Shown here piece by piece: positions 29,050 through 37,603 of a stretch of 64,000 nt of DNA. The number at the start of each line of letters is the position of its first letter. Positions within the stretch are counted from its first letter, which is position 1. The notes under the pieces were generated by a model. That model did not search any database. It saw nothing but the letters and a program-made list of their open reading frames with translations, and was not told the origin of the DNA. Made by a program: the position numbers and the translations under genes. Source of the stretch: Roseococcus microcysteis (GTDB lineage Bacteria; Pseudomonadota; Alphaproteobacteria; Acetobacterales; Acetobacteraceae); assembly GCF_014764365.1 (NCBI RefSeq), contig NZ_CP061718.1, positions 2,186,501-2,250,500 of the forward strand. The letters run 5' to 3'.

Positions 29050-30642
29050 TCAGCGGGGGCGGATCTCGGCCAGCGGCAGGTTGCAGCAGGTGCTGTAGCG
29101 CACGCCCTGCAAGCCCGGACGGTGCGCGATGACAAGGTCCGGCGAGAGCAGCGGCAGGATGATCCGGTCCCCCATCATGGACCGCGCGACGGCCTGGAAG
29201 GCGGACTCGCGCTCCGCTTCCGGCGCGGCGAGGGCGCGGGTCAGCAGGCCGCGCAATTCCCCGTTCGCGATGGAGGGCAGGTTGCCGCCGCCTGCGCGCG
29301 TGAACCAGGGCGTGCCCTCCATGATGCCGAAGAAGTTCACATATTGCGCCGAGCCGAAATAGTCGGGCGCGTAGTAGCCGATGGTCATGGGCAGCTGGGC
29401 GGCGCGCATCTGCTGCACCCAGACCGGGAAGGTGGCGGGCTGCAGCCGCAGCCGGATGCCCACCCGGCCCAGATCCTGCTGGAGCCGCTGCGCGACCAGC
29501 GACATGTCCGCGCCATAGCTGTTGATGGCGGGGAAGGTGAAATCCACGTCGAAGCCGCGCCCATGGCCGGCGGCGGCGAGCATCTGCCGCGCCCGCGCCA
29601 GGTCGGTGCCCGGCACCTCCAGCCCCGCGCTACCGGGGAAGCCGTTGGGGATGGGGCTGGCCTGCGGCTTGCCCGCGCCGCCCAGCACGAACTCGATCAT
29701 CGCCGCGCGGTCCACAGCGAGCGAGATGGCCTCGCGCACCTCCGGCGTGAAGCGCCCCTGCGCCGCCGGCGCCCCGGGCGCGATGGCGAGGTAGATGAAG
29801 TTGGGCGAGGGCAGCACCTGCACCGTGGCCCGGTCGCGCGGCAGGGCACGCGCCGTCTCGGTGTCGAGCTGCAGCGCGATGTCGGCCCCGCCCGAGGCCA
29901 GCAGCTGCCCCTGCACCGCGGCGCCCGCCGCCTGGCGGATCACGACCTCGGCGAAGGCGGGGGCGTCGCGCCAGTAATTCGCGTTGCGCGCGAGGCGCAG
30001 CTCGTCATTCGGGCGGTAGCGGGCCAGGGTGAAGGGGCCGCTGCCGGCGGAGTTCTCGCCGAACCAGCGGTCGCCGCCATCCTGCGCCACCTCGCCCTCG
30101 GCGCGGATGCCCGCCGCCTCGGCCACCACGCGGTCCACCACGGCCATGTAGGGCGCGGCCGCGATGCCGATGAACTCGGAATTCGCCGCCTTCAGGTGGA
30201 CGACGACCGTGTGCGCATCGGGCGTCTCGATGCGCTCGATGTCGCCCGCCAGGAAGCTGCTGCTGGCGCGCGTCGCGGCCAGCCGCCGGAAGGACCAGGC
30301 GACATCCGCCGCCTCCACCGCGCGGCCCGAGGCGAAGCGCGCGCGCGGGTCGAGGTGGAAGGTCCAGCGCGTGAGGTCGGACGAGGCCTCCCAGCGCGTG
30401 GCGAGCCGCGGCACCGGCGTGCGGTTGTCCGGCCCGATGGTGACGAGCGTGTCGTAGAGCGCGTCGAAGACGATCTGGCAGGTGTCGCAGAAGCCGCGAT
30501 GCGGATCGAGCGAGTTCACGTCCATGTTCCGCGCCACCACCAGCGTGGACGGCGCCTGCTGCGCGAGCGCCGGGCCGCCGAGGCCGAGCGCCATGAGCGC
30601 CGCCACGACCGAGCGGCGCGCGAAACCCGTCATGCTACCCAT
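29050..30642 (-). CDS. ABC transporter substrate-binding protein, family 5
   Basis: 530 residues with an Ala-rich Sec/Tat-like signal (F-A-R-R-S-V-V-A-A-L) ending in A-L-A-Q. Family-5 strings: N-S-L-D-P-H-R, F-H-L-D-P-R-A-R-F-A-S-G, G-S-G-P-F-T-L-A-R-Y and V-R-E-A-I-S-L-A-V-D-R. A C-D-T-C pair near residue 52 and a C-C near the C-terminus are unusual for the family. Start 30642 has an AGGAG site; the second Met three codons later is possible. First binding protein of the aminotransferase-transport operon, 25 bases after the aminotransferase. Confidence 0.92.
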   Translation of the reverse strand: MGSMTGFARRSVVAALMALGLGGPALAQQAPSTLVVARNMDVNSLDPHRGFCDTCQIVFDALYDTLVTIGPDNRTPVPRLATRWEASSDLTRWTFHLDPRARFASGRAVEAADVAWSFRRLAATRASSSFLAGDIERIETPDAHTVVVHLKAANSEFIGIAAAPYMAVVDRVVAEAAGIRAEGEVAQDGGDRWFGENSAGSGPFTLARYRPNDELRLARNANYWRDAPAFAEVVIRQAAGAAVQGQLLASGGADIALQLDTETARALPRDRATVQVLPSPNFIYLAIAPGAPAAQGRFTPEVREAISLAVDRAAMIEFVLGGAGKPQASPIPNGFPGSAGLEVPGTDLARARQMLAAAGHGRGFDVDFTFPAINSYGADMSLVAQRLQQDLGRVGIRLRLQPATFPVWVQQMRAAQLPMTIGYYAPDYFGSAQYVNFFGIMEGTPWFTRAGGGNLPSIANGELRGLLTRALAAPEAERESAFQAVARSMMGDRIILPLLSPDLVIAHRPGLQGVRYSTCCNLPLAEIRPR

Positions 30643-30667
30643 TGCACTGCTCCTGGATGGTGATGGT

Positions 30668-31897
30668 TCATGCCGCGAGCCGGCGCACGGCGCGGAAACC
30701 CGCATCGGCCGCGTCCAGCACCCGGTCCATGTCGGAATCGGTGTGGGCGGCGCAGAGGAACATGTTGTGGCGCGGGTGGAGATAGGCGCCCGCCTCCAGC
30801 GCGGCGCGGCAGAAGGCCGAGCCCTGTCGGAACTCCGCATCGCCGTCGAAGAGGAAGAGCGGCATCTGCACCGGCCCCGACTGGCGCAGCCCCACGCGGT
30901 GCTGCGCGGCCAGCGCGGCGAGCCCCTCGCGCAGCCGCCGGCCCAGGCGTTCCATGTGCGCCACCGCGTCGAGTTCATCGAGGCGTTGCAGCGTGGCCAG
31001 CGCCGCCGCCATCGGCACGGCAGCGCACCAGAAGCTGCCGGTGACGAAGACGCGCGAAGCCGCCTCGCGCAGCGCGTCGCTGCCGGTCACGGCGGCCAGC
31101 GCATGGCCGTTCGCGATGGCCTTGCTCCAGGCCGAGAGGTCGGGCCGCACGCCCAGCCCCTCCCAGCTGCCGCCGCGGTGCAGCCGGAAGCCGGCGCGCA
31201 CATCGTCCAGGATCAGCGCCGCGCCCCGCCGGTCGCAGAGGCGGCGCATGGCCAGGGCGAATTCGGGCGTGGGCATTTCCTGGTCCACCACATTGTCGTG
31301 GCGGAAGGCGGTGACGATGACGGCGGCCAGGTCATCGCCCGCCGCATCGGCCGCCGCCTCCAGGCTCGCCACGTCATTGTAGCGGAAGCGCAGCTGGTGG
31401 GCGCGGTCCGTGTCGGTGGTGCCGGCGGGGACGGGCGTGCACCAGGGCGCCGCGCCGTGATAGCTGCCCTGTGCCACCAGGATCACGCGCCTGCCCGTGG
31501 CGGCGCGGGCGATGGTGACGCAGGCGGTGGTCGCGTCGGTGCCGTTCTTCTGGAACATGGCCCAGTCCGCGTGCGGGATGCGGTCCACCAGGCGTTCGGC
31601 CAGCTCCACCATCACGGGGGCAGGGCCGTTCAGGCAGTCGCCCAGCGCGGCCTGGCGGGCGGCGGCGGCGTCCACCACCGGGTCGTGGTGGCCCAGCACG
31701 ATGGGCCCCCAGCTGCACATCAAATCCACATATTCGCGGCCATCCGCGTCCCAGATATGGCCGGCCTCCGCGCGGGCGAAGAATTGCGGGTAGCCCTGCG
31801 GCAGGCGCTGCGCGTGCAGATGGCCCCACATGCCGCCCGGCACCACGCGCAGCGCCCGTTCGCGCAGGGTGGCGTCGGAGGCGGGGGCGCGGGGCAT
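30668..31897 (-). CDS. Class-III PLP aminotransferase (glutamate-1-semialdehyde aminomutase-like)
   Basis: 409 residues, fold type I. The PLP Lys lies in A-W-S-K-A-I-A-N-G-H, the phosphate and ring contacts in N-G-T-D-A-T and Y-H-G-A-A-P, and the Asp pairing with the ring in I-L-D-D-V-R-A-G-F. It resembles GSA aminomutase and beta-amino-acid aminotransferases rather than hemL itself, which lies in haem operons. Its place between an acylase/GntR pair and an oligopeptide-type transporter suggests degradation of an imported amine. The start at 31897 lies 18 bases from a TGGAGGATATATCA motif shared with the other promoter of the set. Confidence 0.88.
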   Translation of the reverse strand: MPRAPASDATLRERALRVVPGGMWGHLHAQRLPQGYPQFFARAEAGHIWDADGREYVDLMCSWGPIVLGHHDPVVDAAAARQAALGDCLNGPAPVMVELAERLVDRIPHADWAMFQKNGTDATTACVTIARAATGRRVILVAQGSYHGAAPWCTPVPAGTTDTDRAHQLRFRYNDVASLEAAADAAGDDLAAVIVTAFRHDNVVDQEMPTPEFALAMRRLCDRRGAALILDDVRAGFRLHRGGSWEGLGVRPDLSAWSKAIANGHALAAVTGSDALREAASRVFVTGSFWCAAVPMAAALATLQRLDELDAVAHMERLGRRLREGLAALAAQHRVGLRQSGPVQMPLFLFDGDAEFRQGSAFCRAALEAGAYLHPRHNMFLCAAHTDSDMDRVLDAADAGFRAVRRLAA

Positions 31898-31914
31898 GGA
31901 GGGCCTTCCAATTA

Positions 31915-31928
31915 TGGAGGATATATCA
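31915..31928. promoter_or_regulatory. Putative GntR operator, copy 2
   Basis: TGGAGGATATATCA, containing the palindrome GATATATC, between the gntR stop and the aminotransferase start. It differs at one of 14 bases from the copy at 34967-34980, in front of the acylase and second binding-protein genes. On the minus strand a CATAAT -10-like hexamer overlaps its edge. Assignment to the adjacent GntR protein is inference. Confidence 0.55.
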
Positions 31929-31943
31929 AAACACCCCGAAAAC

Positions 31944-32621
31944 TCACGCGCAACGGGATTCGGTGGCCTCCAACTCCTCCAGCCGCCGCAGCAGGCCGCG
32001 CCCGCCCTCCACCAGGTCCGCGTGCATGGCGGCCCGCGTGTGCTCGGCATCGCGCGCGCGCAGCCCGTCCAGGATGTCGAGATGGCGGTGCCGCCCGAGG
32101 TAGCTGGGCTTCGCATCCGGGTAGAGCAGGTTCAGCAGCGGCCCGTTCCGCAGCCAGATCCCCTCCAGGATGCCCAGCAAATTGGGCATCCCCGCCAGCC
32201 GCCACAGCCCGTGGTGGAAGCGGAAATTGGCCTCGATGGCCGGCTGCCATTCGCCGGATGCCTCGGCCGCCTCCAGCGCCGCATGGTCCTCGGCCAGGGC
32301 CGCCACGGCGGGGGGCGTGGCGCGGCGGGCCGCCTCCTCGGCCGCCAGGCCCTCCAGCAGCATGCGGATGCGCCGTAGCTCCAGGTAGTCGGACAGGCTG
32401 AGGCGCACCACGCGGATGGCGGAGGCGGGGCGCAGCTCCAGCCCGCCCTCGCGGACCAGCTGCATCACCGCCTCGCGCACGGGCGTCTCGCTCACGCCCA
32501 TGGCGGAAGCCAGCTCCCGGATCTTGAGGCGCTGGCCGGGCCGCAGCCTTCCGTGCAGCAGCCCCGCGCGCAGCTCCGCATGGACGCGGCTGGTCAGGCT
32601 GTCGCGGGGGTCGGGGGCCAT
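31944..32621 (-). CDS. GntR-family regulator, FCD (FadR C-terminal) subfamily
   Basis: 225 residues. A winged HTH at residues 8-70 has L-K-I-R-E-L-A-S-A-M-G-V-S-E-T-P-V-R-E-A, the canonical FCD-type recognition helix. The all-helical ligand domain has metal-binding positions in N-F-R-F-H and H-R-H-L-D-I. A GTG at 32630, overlapping the acylase stop (GTGA), is an alternative start three codons earlier. The regulator sits between acylase and aminotransferase genes and probably controls both through the two ATATATC-containing motifs. Confidence 0.9.
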   Translation of the reverse strand: MAPDPRDSLTSRVHAELRAGLLHGRLRPGQRLKIRELASAMGVSETPVREAVMQLVREGGLELRPASAIRVVRLSLSDYLELRRIRMLLEGLAAEEAARRATPPAVAALAEDHAALEAAEASGEWQPAIEANFRFHHGLWRLAGMPNLLGILEGIWLRNGPLLNLLYPDAKPSYLGRHRHLDILDGLRARDAEHTRAAMHADLVEGGRGLLRRLEELEATESRCA

Positions 32622-32626
32622 CCTGT

Positions 32627-34915
32627 TCACGCCGGCAGCAGGGTCGTGCAGGGGCCCGCCTGCGGGTGGCGGCGCATGGGCCGCATCCGGCAGGCCGCCC
32701 AGTCGGCGTGCTGGTCGGCGTAATGCGGGCTGGCCGGATGGCCCGAGGCGCCGAGGAACACCACCCAGCGGCTGTTCTCCCAATCGCCCACATCGAAGGC
32801 ATAGCGCGCCAGCGCCCCATAGGCGGCCGCCGGGCCGAGCGGCGCGACCAGCCCATTGGCCTGCACCGTGTCCCCATCGCCGGCGAGCGGCTGCGCCGGC
32901 GGGTCCAGCACCGCCGCCGCCCAGGGAAAGGCCGGCGAGAGCGGGTGGGTGAAGCGCGGGCGGTGCGCCTCGCCCCAGTTCGCGGCGGGCGGGGCGGCCG
33001 CCACCTGTTCCAGCGCCTCGGCCAGCGCCGCCTCCCAGGAGAGGCCGCCCAGCAGCCGCGCATCATCCTCCCGCAGCAGGCGCGGCAGGCACCACCAGAG
33101 CTGGGTCAGCGGCGCGACGCCCGGGGCGGGGCTCAACCATGCATGCCCGGCCAGGCCGCCCAGCCCGCTGGCCTCGGCGAGGCGCCGCGTGAGCGCCAGG
33201 CGCAGCGCGATATAGGCGCTGGCGGCTTCCGAACCGGCCTCCATGCGCCCATCCCAGGCCAGCAGCGCCTCGCGCAGCCGGGCGGCGGCGGGCGATGGCG
33301 TTGGCAGCCGCGCCAGCCGCTCCTGGAACAGGCGCGCGATGGGCGAGAGCGTGTCGGCATGGACGCCGGCCGCGCCCTCCACGCTGCGCCGCGCGGGGTC
33401 CTGCAAAAGTTCCTGGATGCGGGCGGCGCGATAGGGTGGGTGGCAGTCGGTGCAGAGGTAATCCGGGTGGTCGTCGGGCACGACGCGGTTGTTCGCGGTG
33501 ACGAGCAGGCCCGGCGCGGGGTCCAGAACCTGGGGCATCTCCTCATGCGCGATCCAGCCCTGCCACTCATGCGCGCCGGTCCAGCCGGGCACGGGCAGCC
33601 AGCCATTCTCGCGGCTGCGGCGTGGCACGCGGGCGCGCAGCAGGAAGCCGGTGCCGCCTGCCGTATCGGCGGCCACCAGATTGTGGTCGATCAGCCCCCA
33701 GCCGCGCGTGGCCTCGAACAGCGCGGCCACGCTCGGCGCCGTCAGCAGGCGCGGCAGGCAGTCGAAGCTGCGGTCGGTCTCGGCGAACTGCACGGATTTC
33801 AGCGCGAGCGCGGTGCCGCGCGAGGGCTCGCCGCAGATCACGGGGCCGTGATGGGTCTCGATGATCTCCACCTCGCGCGGCGCCTCGCCCCGCACCGCCA
33901 CAATCTCGACGCGGCGGCGCACGGGCAGCCACCCGCCGCGGAATTCCGTGCGCGCGCCCTCGGCGTCGAAGCGTTCCAGATAGAGGTCGTGGATGTCCGC
34001 GAAGGTATGCGTCACGCACCAGGCCACCTGGCCATTGTGCGCGAAGTGCGGGAAGCCCGGCACGCCCGGCACCGTCAGGCCGATCACGTCGAATTCCGGG
34101 CAGCTCAGCCCCGTCTGCACATACATGTTGGGGAGTTCGAAGACGCGGTGCGGATCGCCCGCCAGGACGGGGCGGCCGGTGTCCGTCAGGCGGCCCGACA
34201 CCACCCAGTTGTTGCTGCCGCCGCCGGTGGCGTCGGCCTCGGCCGCCTCCAGCAGGGAAGCCACGGCGGGGGCGAGGTCCGACAGGGCCGCGCGCCAGCG
34301 CTCCCCCTCCGCGCCCGGGGGCAGGATGAAGGCGTCCGCGCCGCCATCATCATAGCGCAGGCTGGTGGTGGCCTCGCCCGCCACCGGCAGCGCCGCGGCG
34401 CGCCAGAGCTTGAACCAGACCGAGCCCATCAGCAGCCCGAGGCGGCGCATCACCGCGATGCATTGCCAGCCCTCCCAGGGCTCGGGCGTGGCGCCCAGCA
34501 GGGTATATTCGATGGGCAGCGGGGCGCCGCTGGCCAGGAAGGCGTTCACCCCCGCGGCATAGGCGGCGATCATGTCCCGCGCAGGCGCGTCCAGCGCCGC
34601 CGCGTCGCGCCGGCTCGCGGCCTCGATGCCCAGGCGCCGCGCCAGCGCATCCGCCGCGAAGGCGGCGGGCCCCAGCCATTCCGCGCTGCGCCCCAGCGCG
34701 CGGCGGCGGTTCAGTTCCAGCTGGAACAGCCGGTCCTGGGCATGGGCGAAGCCCTGGGCGAAGAAGGCGTCTCGCGCCGTCCCGGCCCGCACATGGGGCA
34801 CGCCATCGGCGTCGCGCCGGATGGTGGCGGGGCCATGCAGGCCGGCGACCGTGACGCTGCCCTCCAGCGGCGGCAGCGCCGCCCGTGCCGCCGCCCGCAA
34901 CTCTTCCGCGTCCAT
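32627..34915 (-). CDS. Penicillin-acylase-family Ntn hydrolase
   Basis: 762 residues. The autoproteolysis site and N-terminal nucleophile is Ser234 in G-G-G-S-N-N-W-V-V-S-G; the alpha part is residues 1-233 and the beta chain 234-762, with N-N-R-V-V-P supplying the usual Asn. The family cleaves amides of penicillins, acyl-homoserine lactones or N-acyl amino acids. Unlike the periplasmic enzymes, it has no visible signal peptide (M-D-A-E-E-L-R-A-A-A), so it may act in the cytoplasm on a substrate imported by the neighbouring transporter. Start 34915 is the first ATG after the divergent promoter; the open frame continues upstream only as an antisense extension. Confidence 0.9.
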   Translation of the reverse strand: MDAEELRAAARAALPPLEGSVTVAGLHGPATIRRDADGVPHVRAGTARDAFFAQGFAHAQDRLFQLELNRRRALGRSAEWLGPAAFAADALARRLGIEAASRRDAAALDAPARDMIAAYAAGVNAFLASGAPLPIEYTLLGATPEPWEGWQCIAVMRRLGLLMGSVWFKLWRAAALPVAGEATTSLRYDDGGADAFILPPGAEGERWRAALSDLAPAVASLLEAAEADATGGGSNNWVVSGRLTDTGRPVLAGDPHRVFELPNMYVQTGLSCPEFDVIGLTVPGVPGFPHFAHNGQVAWCVTHTFADIHDLYLERFDAEGARTEFRGGWLPVRRRVEIVAVRGEAPREVEIIETHHGPVICGEPSRGTALALKSVQFAETDRSFDCLPRLLTAPSVAALFEATRGWGLIDHNLVAADTAGGTGFLLRARVPRRSRENGWLPVPGWTGAHEWQGWIAHEEMPQVLDPAPGLLVTANNRVVPDDHPDYLCTDCHPPYRAARIQELLQDPARRSVEGAAGVHADTLSPIARLFQERLARLPTPSPAAARLREALLAWDGRMEAGSEAASAYIALRLALTRRLAEASGLGGLAGHAWLSPAPGVAPLTQLWWCLPRLLREDDARLLGGLSWEAALAEALEQVAAAPPAANWGEAHRPRFTHPLSPAFPWAAAVLDPPAQPLAGDGDTVQANGLVAPLGPAAAYGALARYAFDVGDWENSRWVVFLGASGHPASPHYADQHADWAACRMRPMRRHPQAGPCTTLLPA

Positions 34916-34935
34916 GCATCCCCCAACCGTTTCGC

Positions 34936-34980
34936 TTGACCGCGCTTCCGGCGGCCACCTAGCCTGTGGAGAATATATCA
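34936..34980 (+). promoter_or_regulatory. Promoter with putative GntR operator, copy 1
   Basis: TTGACC (34936-34941), an 18-base spacer and TAGCCT (34960-34965). The motif TGGAGAATATATCA at 34967-34980 covers the expected transcription start, so a bound repressor would block the rightward gene. The ribosome site AGGAGG follows directly. The divergent acylase start lies 20 bases to the left of the -35. Confidence 0.65.
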
Positions 34981-34996
34981 TCAGGAGGAACGGGGA

Positions 34997-36550
34997 ATGG
35001 GCAGTCTCTCGCGACGCGGCGTGCTGGGGGCCGGGCTTGCCCTTCCGATGCTGGCGGGCACGGCCCGCGCCAGCACGGTGGCGAACATCGTCCTGGAGAG
35101 CGAGGTGGTCATCCTCGACCCGCACGCGACCACCGCCGCCATCACCCGCAGCTTCGCCACCCATGTCTTCGACACGCTCTTCGCCATGGACGGAGAAGGC
35201 GTCATCCGCCCGCAGATGGTGGAGGCCTGGGAGACCAGCGGCGACGGCCTGACCTGGAGCTTCCGCCTGCGCCCCGGCCTCATGTGGCATGACAACACGC
35301 CCGTCACCGCCGCCGATTGCGTGGCGAGCCTGGAGCGCTGGGCGCCGCGGGACGCGCTGGGCCGCATGCTCTGGGCCGCCAAGGCGGAACTCGTGGCCAC
35401 CGATGCGCGCAGCTTCCGCCTGACCCTCAGCCGCCCCTTCCCGCTGGTGCTGGACGTGCTGGGCAAGCCCAACGCGCCCCTGCCCGTCATGATGCCCGCG
35501 CGCCTCGCCGCCGTGCCGGTGGAGCAGCGCCTGCGCGAGCCGCTGGGCAGCGGCCCCTTCCGCTTCCGCGCCGCCGACTGGCGGCCCGGCGACCTCATGG
35601 TGCTGGAGCGCTTCGAGGGCTATGTCCCGCGCGAGGAACCGCAGGACTTCCTGGCCGGCAGCAAGCGCGCCCATATCGACCGGCTGAACCTGCGCGTGAT
35701 GCCCGACCAGGCGACCGGCGCCTCCGCCCTCATCCAGGGCGAGATCGACTACATGCAGTACCTGCCCTTCGACCTGCTGCCGCGCATCGAGCGCGCGCGC
35801 GGCGTCCGCACCCAGGGCTTCGGCGGCATCCACCAGTTCCAGGGCAATTTCCGCATCAACCACGCGGCCGAGCCCTTCAACGACCCGGCCATCCGCCAGG
35901 TGCTCTGGCGCTGCGTGGACCAGACCGCGATCCTCACCGCCATCGGCGTGCCGGAACGCTACCGCTCGCCCCCCTGCCCCTCGGCCTTCCTGTGCGAAGG
36001 CCCGATGGAAAGCCGGCTGGGCGCGGAACGCATGGGCTTCGACGTGGCGGAGGCGCGGCGGATGCTGGCGGCGACGAATTACCGCGGCCAGCCGCTGACC
36101 TTCCTGACGGTGGCAGGCGGCATCAGCCAGACGGCGGCGCAGGTGACCATCCAGGCCATGCAGCAGGCGGGTTTCCGCGTCGAGGAGCAGGTGATGGACT
36201 GGGGCACCCTGCTGGCGCGGCGGGCGCGGCGCGAGGGGTGGCACATGTTCTCCGTCTACGCGAACGGCACGGACATGTTCTCGCCGCTCACGCATTTCTA
36301 CGTGTCCAACACCTGCGCCGACTTCACGGGCTGGGATTGCGACCGCGAGATCGAGGCCGCGCTGCGCGAATTCGCCGCCACCGCCGACCCGGCCGGGCGG
36401 CGCGCCATCGCGGCGCGCATCCAGGCGCGGGTGGTGGAGCATGTGCCTTCGCTGATGTGGGGCCAGTTCACCATCCCGGCCGGCTACCGTGACCGGCTGC
36501 GCGACCTGCCGCGCGCGGCCTACCCGATGTTCTGGGGCGCGCGGATCTGA
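34997..36550 (+). CDS. ABC transporter substrate-binding protein, family 5
   Basis: 517 residues. The N-terminus S-R-R-G-V-L-G-A-G-L-A-L-P is a Tat-like signal. Family-5 strings: V-I-L-D-P-H-A-T, F-R-L-R-P-G-L-M-W-H-D-N-T-P-V, G-S-G-P-F-R-F and F-N-D-P-A-I-R-Q-V. Closely similar in layout to the orphan binding protein at 23325, including a shared W-G-T-L-x-A-R-R-A stretch. It is divergent from the acylase and follows the operator-covered promoter. It probably delivers the acylated or peptide substrate to the permeases at 27.2-29.0 kb. Confidence 0.92.
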   Translation: MGSLSRRGVLGAGLALPMLAGTARASTVANIVLESEVVILDPHATTAAITRSFATHVFDTLFAMDGEGVIRPQMVEAWETSGDGLTWSFRLRPGLMWHDNTPVTAADCVASLERWAPRDALGRMLWAAKAELVATDARSFRLTLSRPFPLVLDVLGKPNAPLPVMMPARLAAVPVEQRLREPLGSGPFRFRAADWRPGDLMVLERFEGYVPREEPQDFLAGSKRAHIDRLNLRVMPDQATGASALIQGEIDYMQYLPFDLLPRIERARGVRTQGFGGIHQFQGNFRINHAAEPFNDPAIRQVLWRCVDQTAILTAIGVPERYRSPPCPSAFLCEGPMESRLGAERMGFDVAEARRMLAATNYRGQPLTFLTVAGGISQTAAQVTIQAMQQAGFRVEEQVMDWGTLLARRARREGWHMFSVYANGTDMFSPLTHFYVSNTCADFTGWDCDREIEAALREFAATADPAGRRAIAARIQARVVEHVPSLMWGQFTIPAGYRDRLRDLPRAAYPMFWGARI

Positions 36551-36749
36551 GACGCGGGGGCGGCTTCCGCCGCATCACATGATCGAGCGTCCGGGCGCCG
36601 AACCTCGCGCGCCCATGGCCGCGGGCCGTGCGGTTGCCCAACCCCACCCAGGGGCGTAACTTGCGCGCCACCCATGGTCCGACCGCTTTCATCAGGTTCG
36701 GCAAGGCGCTGGCTTGGGTTTGCCTTTTCACCCTTTTTGAGTTGAGAAC

Positions 36750-37586
36750 ATGGGCCGGCCCAATACAGCCCCTTTGCGCGCCTTCGGCGTTGACCCCGGC
36801 ATGGCACGCGCGGCCGCAACGGACCTGCTGAAGGCCCTACGTCACCCAGGTCTTTGGATGGCGATCGGGTGGCTCGATGTGAAGCAACGATATCGCCGGT
36901 CTGTTCTGGGTCCATTTTGGATCACCTTGAGTGTTGCGGCATTTGTGCTTGGACTCGGACTGGTTTATGGCAGCCTTTTTGGACAGCCGCTGTCAGAATA
37001 TTTGCCGTATGTGGGAATTGGGCTGATTGGATGGATGCTCATCGCCGCACTCATCAATGAGGGCTGCATGGCATTTACTTCAGCTGAGGGCGCAATAAAG
37101 CAAGTAGCGATACCGCTGAGCGTTCATGTTTTTAGAACAGTATGGCGAAACCTCATCATATCGGCGCATCATGGCGTCGTTATTTTGCTTCTTATCATAG
37201 CCTTTGGCGTTCCGATTGGAGTGAGTACACTTCTCGTCATACCTGCCCTCGTTAATTTAGCAATATTTGGCGCGGCCCTTTCGTTCGGATTTGGCATACT
37301 CAGCGCCCGCTTCCGCGATATTCCACTGATGATAACGAATTTGGTGACGCTTGTCTTCTTTGTGACACCCATTATATGGCGCGCTGATGACTTACCTCCG
37401 ACGCGTGCGCTCGTAGCCTACCTCAATCCGCTTCACTACATCCTTTCAACATTCCGGGACCCGCTTCTCGGAACGCCGCCACCCTTGCTCTATTGGGTAT
37501 TTGCCTTGAGCTGCACCTTATTGGCCATCCTCGGCGCGTTTTTCTTGTTTGCACGCTTCAGGGCGCGCATCGCGTATTGGCTCTGA
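36750..37586 (+). CDS. Polysaccharide ABC-2 export permease, Wzm/KpsM type
   Basis: 278 residues, six hydrophobic helices, with the amphipathic D-V-K-Q-R-Y-R-R-S-V-L-G-P-F-W N-terminus typical of Wzm/RfbA-type exporters and a C-terminal N-P-L-H-Y-I-L-S-T-F-R-D-P-L-L-G. It exports a lipid-linked O-antigen or capsule chain with the ATPase that follows. From about 36830 to 37600 the DNA is clearly AT-richer than the rest of the window, suggesting recent acquisition of this gene. The ATPase gene starts 18 bases after its stop. Confidence 0.92.
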   Translation: MGRPNTAPLRAFGVDPGMARAAATDLLKALRHPGLWMAIGWLDVKQRYRRSVLGPFWITLSVAAFVLGLGLVYGSLFGQPLSEYLPYVGIGLIGWMLIAALINEGCMAFTSAEGAIKQVAIPLSVHVFRTVWRNLIISAHHGVVILLLIIAFGVPIGVSTLLVIPALVNLAIFGAALSFGFGILSARFRDIPLMITNLVTLVFFVTPIIWRADDLPPTRALVAYLNPLHYILSTFRDPLLGTPPPLLYWVFALSCTLLAILGAFFLFARFRARIAYWL

Positions 37587-37603
37587 CGGCAAAGGACCGG
37601 AGC

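Noticed and set aside
32666-34939. 757-codon plus-strand frame opposite the acylase gene
   Set aside because: Low-complexity Arg/Ala/Gly translation without motifs; the acylase on the minus strand has all its motifs.
34916-36442. Upstream extension of the acylase frame into the divergent binding-protein gene
   Set aside because: It would cross the promoter and is antisense to a complete family-5 binding protein.
37493-37603. Longer N-terminus of the exporter ATPase
   Set aside because: It lies within the permease gene, and a ribosome site with TTG at 37604 gives the conserved start.
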